The position numbers were made by a program, and so were the translations under genes. The notes under the pieces are model-generated. The model did not search any database. It was not told the DNA's origin and saw only the letters and a program-made list of their open reading frames with translations. DNA of 64,000 bases from Anaeromyxobacter dehalogenans 2CP-1 (GTDB lineage Bacteria; Myxococcota; Myxococcia; Myxococcales; Anaeromyxobacteraceae): assembly GCF_000022145.1 (NCBI RefSeq), contig NC_011891.1, positions 682,001 to 746,000 of the forward strand. Reading direction: 5' to 3'. Shown in pieces: positions 46,694 to 57,900 of the stretch (positions within the stretch are counted from its first letter, which is position 1; each line of letters opens with the position of its first letter).

Positions 46694-47653
46694 GTGCAGG
46701 TCTTCCGCTCCCCGGAGCAGGCTGCCGCCGCTGGCGTGCTCCGCGGCGGCGCGGTCGCGATCGGGAACTTCGACGGCGTCCACCTCGGGCACCAGAAGCT
46801 CGCCGAGGTGGCGCGCGCCTGGGCCGCCTCGCGCGGGCGCAGCGCCGGCGTGCTCACCTTCGAGCCGCACCCGGTCCGCGTGCTCCGGCCGCAGCTCGCC
46901 CCACGGGTGATCACGCCGCTGCCGCGCAAGCTCGAGCTGCTCGCCGGGCTCGGGCTCGACGCGGCGGTGGTCCAGCCGTTCGACCTCGGCTACGCCGGCA
47001 CGCCCGCGGCCGAGTTCGCGGCGCGCGACCTGGCCGGCCGGCTCGAGGTCGCGGACGTGGTGGTGGGCTGGGACTTCACCGCCGGTCGCGACCGCGCCCG
47101 GGTGGACGCGCTCCGCCCGCTGCTGGAGCGCCACGGCATCTCGCTCCACGTGGTGGACCCGGTCACCGTCGACGGCCTGGTGGTGTCGTCCACGAAGGTC
47201 CGCGAGTTCCTGCGCGAGGGGAACGTGGAGGCGGCCGCGCAGCTCCTCACCCGTCCCTACGACCTCGACGGCGAGGTGGCGCGCGGGGCGGGGCGCGGGC
47301 GCGGCTTCGGGTTCCCCACCGCGAACGTGGCCACCACGGGCCTGCTGCCCGCGAACGGCGTCTACGTCGTCCGCGCGGAGCTGGGCGGCGCCCACCGCGA
47401 GACCGGCCTCTCCGGCGCGGCGGTGCACGGCGGCGTGTGCAACGTGGGCGTGAAACCCACCGTGGAGTCGGGGGCCTCCCCAGTCGCCGAGGCGCACCTG
47501 TTCGGTTTCGACGGCCGGGACCTGTACGGCACGCCCATCCGGCTCGCCTTCCTGGCCCGCCTGCGCGACGAGCAGCGCTTCCCGTCGGTGGAGGCGCTGC
47601 GCGCGCAGATCGCCCGGGACGTCGAGGCGGCGCACCGCGTGCTCGCCGGCTGA
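46694..47653 (+). CDS. ribF: Bifunctional riboflavin kinase / FMN adenylyltransferase RibF
   Basis: 319 residues from the GTG at 46694; the ATG at 46682 would add four residues but lies inside the -10. The nucleotidyltransferase part has VAIGNFDGVHLGHQKL and STKVREFLREGNVEAAAQLL; the kinase part has GRGRGFGFPTANVAT, NGVYVVRAEL and CNVGVKPTV. It makes FMN and FAD from riboflavin. It stands after cdd with its own promoter. Confidence 0.93.
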   Translation: MQVFRSPEQAAAAGVLRGGAVAIGNFDGVHLGHQKLAEVARAWAASRGRSAGVLTFEPHPVRVLRPQLAPRVITPLPRKLELLAGLGLDAAVVQPFDLGYAGTPAAEFAARDLAGRLEVADVVVGWDFTAGRDRARVDALRPLLERHGISLHVVDPVTVDGLVVSSTKVREFLREGNVEAAAQLLTRPYDLDGEVARGAGRGRGFGFPTANVATTGLLPANGVYVVRAELGGAHRETGLSGAAVHGGVCNVGVKPTVESGASPVAEAHLFGFDGRDLYGTPIRLAFLARLRDEQRFPSVEALRAQIARDVEAAHRVLAG

Positions 47654-47745
47654 GGGCGCCCTGCGCGCCTGCCGACCAGCGGGTCCGATGTAGGGACCGT
47701 GTCGCTTTCTCCTTGCAAATCGCGGGCTTCGACCTGGCCCGTTCC

Positions 47746-47775
47746 TTGACCCTCCCAGGAACCGCCTGTTAAGGT
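47746..47775 (+). promoter_or_regulatory. Candidate promoter of the pilBTCSR operon
   Basis: TTGACC at 47746-47751, then TTAAGG at 47769-47774 (17-base spacer) or TAAGGT at 47770-47775 (18-base spacer). This gives a leader of about 55 bases before pilB. A weaker sigma-54-like TGGCCCGTTCCTTGAC overlaps it but lacks the essential GC at -12. Confidence 0.4.
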
Positions 47776-47836
47776 CGCTGGGCTCCCCGCGCGGATCCCG
47801 CCGCGCTCCGGCGAAGGCAACGAGGGCTAAGACGAC

Positions 47837-49543
<1,707 letters not shown>

Positions 49544-49556
49544 GAGACGGCCAACC

Positions 49557-50657
49557 TTGGCGAACCTGCACCAGCTCCTGAAGGCGATGGTCGAGAAGGG
49601 GGCCTCCGACCTCCACGTCACCACCGGCTCCCCGCCCCAGCTCCGCATCGACGGCAAGCTGGTGCCGCTGAAGACCCCGCCGCTCTCGCCCGTCGAGACG
49701 AAGCAGCTCTGCTACTCGATCCTCACCGACGCGCAGAAGCACAAGTTCGAGGAGGAGAGCGAGCTCGACCTCTCCTTCGGCGTGAAGGGGCTCTCGCGCT
49801 TCCGCGCGAACGTCTTCATGCAGCGCGGCGCGGTGGCCGGCGCGTTCCGCACCATCCCGTTCAAGATCCTCACCTTCCAGGAGCTGGGCCTGCCGCCCAT
49901 CGTGGCCGAGCTGGCCAAGAAGCCGCGCGGCCTGGTGCTCGTCACCGGCCCCACCGGCTCCGGCAAGTCCACCACGCTCGCGTCGATCATCGACAAGATC
50001 AACACGGACCGCCACGAGCACATCATCACGATCGAGGATCCGATCGAGTACCTGCACCCGCACAAGAACTGCGTGGTGAACCAGCGCGAGGTCGGGGCGG
50101 ACACCGCCTCGTTCAAGAAGGCGCTGAAGTACATCCTCCGCCAGGATCCCGACGTCGTGCTCGTCGGCGAGATGCGCGATCTCGAGACCATCGAGGCGGC
50201 GCTGGTGATCTCCGAGACGGGCCACCTCGCCTTCGCGACGCTGCACACCAACAGCGCGGTCCAGACGATCAACCGCATCCTGGACGTGTTCCCGCCCTAC
50301 CAGCAGCCGCAGGTCCGCGCGCAGCTCTCCTTCGTGCTGGAGGGCGTGCTCACCCAGAACCTGCTGCCCAGGGCCGGCGGCCCCGGCCGCGTGCTCATCA
50401 TCGAGGTGATGGTCCCGAACCCCGCGATCCGGAACCTCATCCGCGAGGACAAGGTGCACCAGGTCTACTCGCAGATGCAGGTCGGCCAGGCCAAGTTCGG
50501 CATGCAGACCTTCAACCAGAGCCTGGCGATGGCGTTCGCGAAGCGCCTCATCACGCTGGAGGAGGCGCTCGGCCGGTCCTCCGACGCGGAGGAGCTGAAG
50601 AACATCATCGCGAGCGGCGCCGCGCTGCGCGGGCCGCCGCAAGGTGCGGCGCGGTAG
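49557..50657 (+). CDS. pilT: Type IV pilus retraction ATPase PilT
   Basis: 366 residues from a TTG 13 bases after pilB. Walker A GPTGSGKS is at 131-138, the Asp box ITIEDPIEYLH and Walker B DVVLVGEMRDLETIEAA. The C-terminal AIRNLIREDKVHQ is the PilT-specific retraction motif, which separates it from PilB. It depolymerises the pilus for twitching. Confidence 0.96.
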   Translation: MANLHQLLKAMVEKGASDLHVTTGSPPQLRIDGKLVPLKTPPLSPVETKQLCYSILTDAQKHKFEEESELDLSFGVKGLSRFRANVFMQRGAVAGAFRTIPFKILTFQELGLPPIVAELAKKPRGLVLVTGPTGSGKSTTLASIIDKINTDRHEHIITIEDPIEYLHPHKNCVVNQREVGADTASFKKALKYILRQDPDVVLVGEMRDLETIEAALVISETGHLAFATLHTNSAVQTINRILDVFPPYQQPQVRAQLSFVLEGVLTQNLLPRAGGPGRVLIIEVMVPNPAIRNLIREDKVHQVYSQMQVGQAKFGMQTFNQSLAMAFAKRLITLEEALGRSSDAEELKNIIASGAALRGPPQGAAR

Positions 50658-50725
50658 CAGCCCCGGATTCGACCCGATCCCACCCCCGCGCTAGGATGCG
50701 GGAGCCGTCGCTTCGTGAGGAGACC

Positions 50726-51979
50726 ATGGCCCAGGCCGCAGCCGCGAACGTGAAGACCCGGGCAGCCACGCCGGCCAAGGTGTGGAAGTGGTCCGGCAAG
50801 ACCCGGCAGGGCGAGGTGCGCTCCGGCGAGATGGAGGCACAGGACGCGGCCGCGGTGCAGGCCCGCCTCCGGCAGATGGGCATCGAGCCGGAAAAGGTCC
50901 GCCGCAAGCCCAAGGAGATCCAGCTCAAGATCCCCGGGATGGGCGGCGTCACGACCAAGGACCTCCTGGTCTTCACCCGCCAGTTCTCGGTGATGATCGA
51001 CGCCGGCCTCCCGCTGGTGCAGGCCCTCGACATCATCGCCACCCAGGCGGACAACCCCGAGTTCCGCAGGGTCCTCTCGACCGTCAAGGTCAAGGTCGAG
51101 TCCGGCTCGACCTTCGCGGACGCGCTCGGCGAGCACCCCAAGGTCTTCGACGAGCTGTTCGTCCAGCTCGTGCGCGCCGGCGAGATCGGCGGCATCCTCG
51201 ACACCATCCTCCAGCGCCTCGGCGCCTACATCGAGAAGAACGAGAAGCTGAGCCGCCGGGTGAAGGGCGCCATGGTGTACCCGGCCATCGTGCTCACGGT
51301 CGCGGTCGGCGTGGTGGCGGTCCTGATCGCGTTCGTGGTCCCGACGTTCGAGAAGATGTTCAAGGACTTCGGCGGCGCCATGCCGGCCCCGACGCAGTTC
51401 CTCATCGACATCTCGCACGGGTTCCGGAACTACTGGTTCGTCTACGTCGGCGTGCCGGTCGCGCTGTTCGTGGCGTTCAAGACGGCGACACGGAAAGGCC
51501 GCGGGCAGGAGATCTGGCACGACACGGTGCTCAAGTTGCCGGTGTTCGGGCCGCTCGTCCGCAAGGTAGCGGTGGCGCGCTTCACGCGCACGCTCGGCAC
51601 GATGCTGTCCTCGGGCGTGCCCATCCTCGACGCGCTCGAGATCGTCGCGAAGTCGGCGGGCAACCGGACCATCGAGCGGGGCATCCTGTACGTCCGCGCC
51701 AAGATCTCCGAGGGCAAGAACATCGCCGGTCCACTGGCCGAGACCAAGGTGTTCCCTGCGATGGTCGTGCAGATGATCGGCGTGGGCGAGGCGACCGGCG
51801 CCATGGACGCCATGCTCAACAAGATCGCCGACTTCTACGACGACGAGGTGGACGTCGCGGTCGGCGCGCTCACCAGCATGATCGAGCCGCTGATGATGGT
51901 GTTCCTGGGCGGCACGGTCGGCTTCTTCATGATCGCGATGTACATGCCGATCTTCAACATCGCCGGGACCATCAAGTAG
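50726..51979 (+). CDS. pilC: Type IV pilus inner-membrane platform protein PilC
   Basis: 417 residues, ATG after GTGAGGAGA. Two GspF domains are present, each with the pattern TRQFSVMIDAGLPLVQALDI and TRTLGTMLSSGVPILDALEI, and three membrane helices (about 185-215, 235-255, 380-405). GEIGGILDT and GEATGAMDAML are the repeated GE-x-TG motifs. A TCGACC/TAGGAT pair (50669-50674 and 50692-50697) upstream could be an internal promoter. Confidence 0.95.
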   Translation: MAQAAAANVKTRAATPAKVWKWSGKTRQGEVRSGEMEAQDAAAVQARLRQMGIEPEKVRRKPKEIQLKIPGMGGVTTKDLLVFTRQFSVMIDAGLPLVQALDIIATQADNPEFRRVLSTVKVKVESGSTFADALGEHPKVFDELFVQLVRAGEIGGILDTILQRLGAYIEKNEKLSRRVKGAMVYPAIVLTVAVGVVAVLIAFVVPTFEKMFKDFGGAMPAPTQFLIDISHGFRNYWFVYVGVPVALFVAFKTATRKGRGQEIWHDTVLKLPVFGPLVRKVAVARFTRTLGTMLSSGVPILDALEIVAKSAGNRTIERGILYVRAKISEGKNIAGPLAETKVFPAMVVQMIGVGEATGAMDAMLNKIADFYDDEVDVAVGALTSMIEPLMMVFLGGTVGFFMIAMYMPIFNIAGTIK

Positions 51980-51989
51980 CCGAGTACGG

Positions 51990-53567
51990 ATGAGCGGATC
52001 CGGGGCAGAGCCGGGGCTGCACCGAAAGCTCGTCTGGCTCACGTTCTTCCGCCTGGTGACCGTGACCGTGCTGCTCGGCGGCACGGCCCTGGTCGGCTGG
52101 CAGGTCGGCGGAGAGGCGGGCTCGTACCTCGCGCCGCTGTACGGCGTCGTCGCCGCGACGTACGCGGGCTCGCTGGTGTTCGCCGTGGCGCTGCGCCGAA
52201 ACGCCGGCCTGGTGGCGGTCGCGTACGCGCAGATCGCGCTCGACGTGGCGATCGCGTCCGCGGTGGGGTCGCTCACCGGCGGCGTCGAGAGCGTGTTCGT
52301 CTTCATGTTCTCGCTGGCGGTCGTGAACGGCGCGATCCTGCTGTACCGCCGCGGCGCCATCGCCGCCGCGGGCATGGCGCTGCTCGGGTACCTCGTCATG
52401 CTCGCCGCCACCTGGCGCCCCGGCTCGGCGCCGGTGGTGACCGTGTTCGCGCACGGCGGCGCGTTCCTGGTGACGGCGGCGCTCGCGTCCTATCTCGCCG
52501 AGCTGCTCCGCAGCACCGGCGAGCGCCTGGCGGAGCGCGAGGGCGACCTCGAGGCCATCACGGCGTTGCACGAGTCGATCGTGCAGTCGCTGACCAGCGG
52601 GCTGGTGACGGTCGATCGCGCAGAGCGCGTGACGTTCCTGAACGTCGCGGCCGAGCAGGTGACCGGGATCCCGCTGGCGCGCGCGCTCGGGCGGCCCATC
52701 CGCGAGGTGCTGCCGCTCCAGGCGGGCACCGGCCGGGACGAGGTCGAGTGGGTGAACGCCCGGGGCGAGCGGCTCACCTTGGGCTACACCGTCTTCCCGC
52801 TGATGGGGCGGGCCGGCGCGGAGATCGGGTCGGCGGCCATCTTCCAGGACCTCACGCGGCTGCGGGCCATGGAGCAGGCCTTCCAGCGCAGCGAGCGGCT
52901 GGCAGACCTGGGACGCGTCGCGGCCGGTCTCGCCCACGAGCTGCGCAACCCGCTCGCCTCCATGGCGGGATCGGTGGAGCTGCTGCGGGCGCAGGCGCCG
53001 CTCGGCGGCGACGAGCGGCGGCTCCTCGACATCGTGCTCCGCGAGGCGTCGCGCCTGGACGAGCTCGTCACCGAGTTCCTCCGCTTCGCGCGTCCGGCCC
53101 CGCTGCGGCCCGGCGCGGTGGACCTGGCCAGCCTGCTCGAGGACGCCCTGCGCGTGTTCACGAACGATCCCGCCGCCGCCGGGCTGGTCCTGTCGCGCGA
53201 GATCTCCCCGGCGCCGGCGGCCTGCGACCCGGACCAGATCCGGCAGGTGGTCTGGAACCTGCTGCGCAACGCGGCGCAGGCGCTCGGGGGGCGCGGGGGG
53301 CGCATCGCGGTCGCGTGCGGCGGCGAGGACGGCGGCGCCTGGTTCGCGGTCGAGGACGACGGGCCGGGCATCCCGCCGGCGGAGCGGGAGCGCATCTTCC
53401 TTCCGTTCCACACCACCAAGGAGCGCGGAACCGGCCTCGGACTCGCAGTGGTGCAGCGGATCGTGGACGCGCACGGAGGGCGGGTCGAGGTGCGCTCCGC
53501 CCCGGGCCAGGGCGCCCGGTTCACGGTCCACCTGCCCGGGCCCGCGCGCGCGGCGGAGACAGGGTAG
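51990..53567 (+). CDS. pilS: Sensor histidine kinase PilS
   Basis: 525 residues. Six hydrophobic helices lie within 15-170, as in PilS. A PAS domain covers about 190-295 (LTSGLVTVDRAERVTFLNVA). The HisKA site is H316 (LAHELRNPLASM), followed by the ATPase with VVWNLLRNAAQAL, DDGPGIP and GTGLGLAVVQRIVDAHGG. PilS phosphorylates PilR and in other species senses pilin in the membrane. Confidence 0.92.
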   Translation: MSGSGAEPGLHRKLVWLTFFRLVTVTVLLGGTALVGWQVGGEAGSYLAPLYGVVAATYAGSLVFAVALRRNAGLVAVAYAQIALDVAIASAVGSLTGGVESVFVFMFSLAVVNGAILLYRRGAIAAAGMALLGYLVMLAATWRPGSAPVVTVFAHGGAFLVTAALASYLAELLRSTGERLAEREGDLEAITALHESIVQSLTSGLVTVDRAERVTFLNVAAEQVTGIPLARALGRPIREVLPLQAGTGRDEVEWVNARGERLTLGYTVFPLMGRAGAEIGSAAIFQDLTRLRAMEQAFQRSERLADLGRVAAGLAHELRNPLASMAGSVELLRAQAPLGGDERRLLDIVLREASRLDELVTEFLRFARPAPLRPGAVDLASLLEDALRVFTNDPAAAGLVLSREISPAPAACDPDQIRQVVWNLLRNAAQALGGRGGRIAVACGGEDGGAWFAVEDDGPGIPPAERERIFLPFHTTKERGTGLGLAVVQRIVDAHGGRVEVRSAPGQGARFTVHLPGPARAAETG

Positions 53568-53579
53568 GATCGGGGGGCC

Positions 53580-54965
53580 ATGGCGAAGATCCTGGTGGTC
53601 GACGACGAGCAGTCGATGCGCGAGTTCCTCGAGATCCTGCTGCGCAAGCAGGGCCACGAGGTGGTCGCGGCCGCGACCCTCGGAGCCGCGCTCGCGTGCG
53701 CCGCGGAGGGCGATCTCGACCTCGTCCTCTCCGACCTGCGCCTGGGGGCGGAGAGCGGGATCCAGCTGCTCGAGGCGGTCAAGCGCGAGGCGCCCGGGAC
53801 GGAGGTGATCATCCTCACCGCGTTCGCCACCACCGAGAACGCCATCCAGGCGATGAAGCTCGGCGCGTACGACTACGTGCTGAAGCCGTTCAAGGTCGAG
53901 GAGCTGAAGCTGGTGATCGAGAAGGCGCTCGAGCACCGCGGGCTCGTCGCCGAGAACCGGGTCCTCCGGCACAGGGTGGGCCGGCGCGGCGACGACGGGC
54001 AGGACGCCGAGCTCATCGGCCGGTCGCCTGCCATCGAGGAGGTCCGCGCCCTGGTGGAGAAGCTGGCGCGAACCCGCACCACCGTGCTCATCAGCGGCGA
54101 GAGCGGGACCGGCAAGGAGGTGGTGGCGCGCACCATCCACGCCCGCGCCGGGCATCGGCAGCCGTTCGTCGCCATCAACTGCGGGGCCATCCCCGAGGGC
54201 CTGATCGAGAGCGAGCTGTTCGGCCACGAGAAGGGCAGCTTCACCGGCGCGACCGAGGCGAAGGCCGGGCTGTTCGAGGTGGCCGGGGCGGGGACGCTGT
54301 TCCTGGACGAGGTGGGCGAGCTGCCGCCGCCGGTGCAGGTCAAGCTGCTGCGGGCCCTCCAGGAGCGGAAGCTCCGCCGAGTGGGCGGGAGCGCCGACCT
54401 GGGCTTCTCCGCGCGCATCGTGGCGGCCACCAACCGCGACCTCGCCGAGGAGGTCCGGACGGGCCGGTTCCGCGAGGACCTCTACTACCGGCTGAACGTC
54501 ATCCAGCTCCGCATGCCCGCCCTGCGCGAGCGGCGCGAGGATCTGCCGCTGTTCGTCGAGCACTTCCTGGCCCGCTTCGCCGAGGAGCAGGGCCGGGCGC
54601 GACCCGCGCTGAGCCCGGAGGCGGAGCGCCTGCTGCTCGCCCACGGCTACCCGGGCAACGTGCGCGAGCTCGCGAACGTGGTGGAGCGCGCGCTCACGCT
54701 CTGCGACGGGGGCCGGATCCTCCCGGGCGACCTCCCGCACGCGCTCCGCGGCGCCGCCGCCCCGGCCCCCGCGGCCGGCGCGGCGCCCGCGCTCCCGGAC
54801 GCGGGGATCGACCTCCAGGCGCACCTGGACGCGATCGAGCGCGCCCTGCTGGAGCAGGCCCTGGAGCGCACCGGCGGCGTGAAGACGGAGGCCGCGCGCG
54901 TGCTCTCGCTCAGCTTTCGCTCGCTGCGGTACCGCCTGGCCAAGTTCGGGATCGCCGGCCGCTGA
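53580..54965 (+). CDS. pilR: Sigma-54-dependent response regulator PilR
   Basis: 461 residues. Receiver with D52 (LVLSDLRLG); AAA+ domain with Walker A GESGTGKE at 173-180 and the sigma-54 contact GSFTGA at 219-224 (Ser for the usual Ala); Walker B LFLDEVGE; a Fis-type helix-turn-helix at the end (VKTEAARVLSLSFRSLRYRL). Activates sigma-54 promoters, classically pilA, which is not in the window. Its stop codon lies inside a 12-bp inverted repeat. Confidence 0.93.
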   Translation: MAKILVVDDEQSMREFLEILLRKQGHEVVAAATLGAALACAAEGDLDLVLSDLRLGAESGIQLLEAVKREAPGTEVIILTAFATTENAIQAMKLGAYDYVLKPFKVEELKLVIEKALEHRGLVAENRVLRHRVGRRGDDGQDAELIGRSPAIEEVRALVEKLARTRTTVLISGESGTGKEVVARTIHARAGHRQPFVAINCGAIPEGLIESELFGHEKGSFTGATEAKAGLFEVAGAGTLFLDEVGELPPPVQVKLLRALQERKLRRVGGSADLGFSARIVAATNRDLAEEVRTGRFREDLYYRLNVIQLRMPALRERREDLPLFVEHFLARFAEEQGRARPALSPEAERLLLAHGYPGNVRELANVVERALTLCDGGRILPGDLPHALRGAAAPAPAAGAAPALPDAGIDLQAHLDAIERALLEQALERTGGVKTEAARVLSLSFRSLRYRLAKFGIAGR

Positions 54966-54977
54966 GCCGGCGATCCC
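54948..54977. terminator. Inverted repeat spanning the pilR stop, between convergent operons
   Basis: GGGATCGCCGGC at 54948-54959 and GCCGGCGATCCC at 54966-54977 form a perfect 12-bp stem with a six-base loop that contains the pilR stop. It is positioned to end both the pilR and pilY1 transcripts, though T-tracts are poor. Confidence 0.6.
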
Positions 54978-54983
54978 GTTCCG

Positions 54984-57900
54984 TCACTCGCAGCTGGCCG
55001 CGTCGGAGGTGGCCGCGTGCCGGCACGCGTGCAGCGGCTCGCTCACCTCCATGAACCCGAAGTCCATGGTCGGGTCGATCGGGTCGGTCATGCCGACGTT
55101 CGTCGCGCCGCGCTCCGGGTTCACGGCGGTGAGGCCCACCGCGATCTGGCCGGCCTGGTTGACGAAGACGGTGGGCTGGTCGGCCTGGGTCGGGACCAGC
55201 AGGGCGGCCTTCATCGAGCGGACCACGTTGCCGTTCTCGTCCTTGAACCGCGACGGCAGCCCGCCGGTCTCGATGTTGGCGCCGTACTTCGTCGCGATGC
55301 GCCGGGCCTCGGTGGTGCCGCACTTCGAGACCGGCTTCTCCGAGCCGTGCACGCACGAGGTGGCGTCGATCGTTCCGGAGGCGCGCTGCACGGTGTTCCA
55401 GTAGATGTCGCCGAGGGTGGAGGTGCCCGACGACGTCCGCTCGTCGGCCCAGTACACGTTGTACGTGTAGCCGTCCGCCGCCACCGTCGGCCCCTGGTTG
55501 TAGTAGATCGCCCAGCCGGGCGAGCTCGCGTCTGCGAGCGGGCTCGGGTTCGTGGCCCGCGCCGAGATGGTGACGAGCCCGCTGCTCGCCGACCCGGAGA
55601 AGCCGTAGGACACATCGACGCCGGTCTGGTTGAGCCACAGGCGCGCGCCGTCGTACGTCGCCGCCGCCGTGGCGCTGTCGAACGGCGCGCGCGGGCCGGT
55701 CTCGTCGAACACGAGCAGCGAGTAGAAGAAGTTGCCCCGGCTGATCTGGCCGTCGAGGGCGACCTCGGCGCCGCGGGTCTCGATGCCGGGGCGGCAGTCG
55801 TAGCCGTCCGCGTTGAACGTGCAGCTGGCGGTCATCTTCTTCTCGGTGCTCGGCACCGCCGTCGTGCTGCTCGGCTGCGGGCACCAGATCTTGATCTGGG
55901 CCCGCGCGCTCACCACCGTCGCGCCCGCGGCCGCACAGCCGGGGCCCGCGGTCTCGCTGCCGCTCGCGGTGAGGACGTTGGTGCTCGTCCCGCAGGTGGA
56001 GTGCGAGAGGCCTCGCTTGATCCCGCCGAGGCCGTAGCTCTCGAACAGGTTGCCGCCCATGGGATCGGTCGCCGTCGCATCCAGCGGCATCTCGACCTTG
56101 CAGCCGCGCAGGACGCAGGCGCGGATGTTGTCGGGGCCGCAGGTGCCGCCGTCCTTGTCGAGCAGGTTGTAGCGGTCGCCGGTGCCCGCGAAGACGCGGT
56201 AGGCGCCGTTCGAGGGCAGGGGGATGTTGGCGGTCATGTAGAAGAACGGCTGGCCGCCGCAGAACCGGCAGTCCTGGTTCTGCGTGCCCATCTGGAAGAT
56301 CCGTCCGCCGTACCAGTTCTCCACCTTGCCGCTCGTGCCGATCTTGCCGGGGCGGTGGAAGCGCAGCGCCCAGAGCTGGCCGCCGGCGTCGCCGAACGTG
56401 GCGGTGTCGAAGAAGTAGTCGTTGGTCTCGCCGGAAGCGCGCCGGGCGCCGCCGCCCCAGCCGACCATGCCCACCACCGCCGGGACCGGGAAGCGGAGGT
56501 ACTGCTTCACCGCGTGGCTCGCGTCGTAGGAGAAGTCGAAGACCTCCTTGCCGGTCCAGACGTCCACCATGTGGACGCCGCGGCCACGGACGTACTGCGG
56601 GTCGAACCCGCCGTTCAGGAAGACGACCCAGCGCTCGTGATAGGCGACCTCGCCCGTCCCCACGCTCATCCGTGGCGTGTCGGTGTTGGCGGCACCCGTG
56701 GCGGAATCGGCCTCGAGCCGCACCGGGCCGATGGGTGGAGCACGCGGCAGGAAGTCGTCGTAGCTCTCGGCGAAGTCCAGCGTCTCGGGATCGTTCGGCT
56801 GCGGGTAGATCCAGAGGAACTCCGGCACGTCCGTGCTTCCGGTCGCGTCGGTCACGTCCAGCGCGAAGTAGTGCGTGCCGCCGCGCCGCTCGCCGACCAC
56901 CGCCACCGTGTGGTACTCGCCCGCCTCCTTGATGTCGTTCCGGATCCCGATCCCCACCGAGTTCCCGGTGCCGTCGACCCAGACGTCGCGCACCATGGCG
57001 GTGCCGTCGACGAAGAACTGGTGCTTCGGCTCGATGAGCAGGCGCAGCTTCGCGAGCATGTCGGGCGGCAGGAAGGCCCACAGCTCTTCGCCGGTGCCGC
57101 GGTCGTAGTAGCCGTTGAACGGCGGCAGCGACTCGTCGAGCGCGGTGGTGGACGGGTCGTCGGCGACGGTGTTGCGCGTCCCCGGGGTCGGGTTCCCGTG
57201 CCACTCGCCCGCGTGGAACGCATGGAGGAGGCCGTCGTTCGCGCCCACCAGCACGAGCTTGGTCCGGTCCTTGTAGGTCGTGCTCTTCGCGTACCCGTCG
57301 TACGCGTCCTTTCCGTTCTTGGTGGGGGTGTCCCAGAGCGACTGCAGGCACTGGTTCGAGAGGCCGTTCGGGCAGATCACGCCGTCGCGGGGGAGCGGCG
57401 GGTCGACCACCACCGGCGACGAGTGGAAGACGTCCCCAAGCACCCAGTCGCGGTCCCACAGGTCGTCCATGGAGGACGGCGGGTATGACGTGCGCTTCAT
57501 CGAGTTGAAGAGGTCGGCGCCGAGCACGAGACGGATGAAGGCCTTGGTGCAGGCGGTGCGCGCGTCGACGGTGGAGCCCTGCACGCTCGCGGCGAACGTC
57601 GACGCGCCCGCGTTCTGGAACTCGGTCGCGAGCGCGTTGCACACGGTCCCGCCGCCGAGCCCGAGGTACGGCATGATCGCCGTGGCGGCGGTGTCGGTCG
57701 CCTCGAGCCGGATCACGCGATCGCTCCCGTCGATCTTGCCGTCGCCGGTGTCGTCCACCACCGTGTACACGCGGCGCGACTTCCACTTCTGCGAGGTGCC
57801 GGTGCCGGCCAGCAGAGCGCCCGCGTCCCACCACGGGTTGGCCGGCGCGCTGCTCGCCACCGAGCAGCTCTTCCCGGCCACGCTGGCGCACTTCGGGGCC

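Noticed and set aside
47737-47752. Sigma-54-like TGGCCCGTTCCTTGAC before pilB
   Set aside because: The -12 element reads TTGA instead of TTGC, losing the essential GC; the overlapping TTGACC/TTAAGG pair is a better explanation.
51972-54824. 950-codon open frame on the minus strand opposite pilS and pilR
   Set aside because: No family content; the plus strand holds clear PilS and PilR motifs over the same bases.
55017-57488. 823-codon open frame on the plus strand opposite pilY1
   Set aside because: Low-complexity Val/Arg/His/Gly composition; complement of the real pilY1 coding frame.
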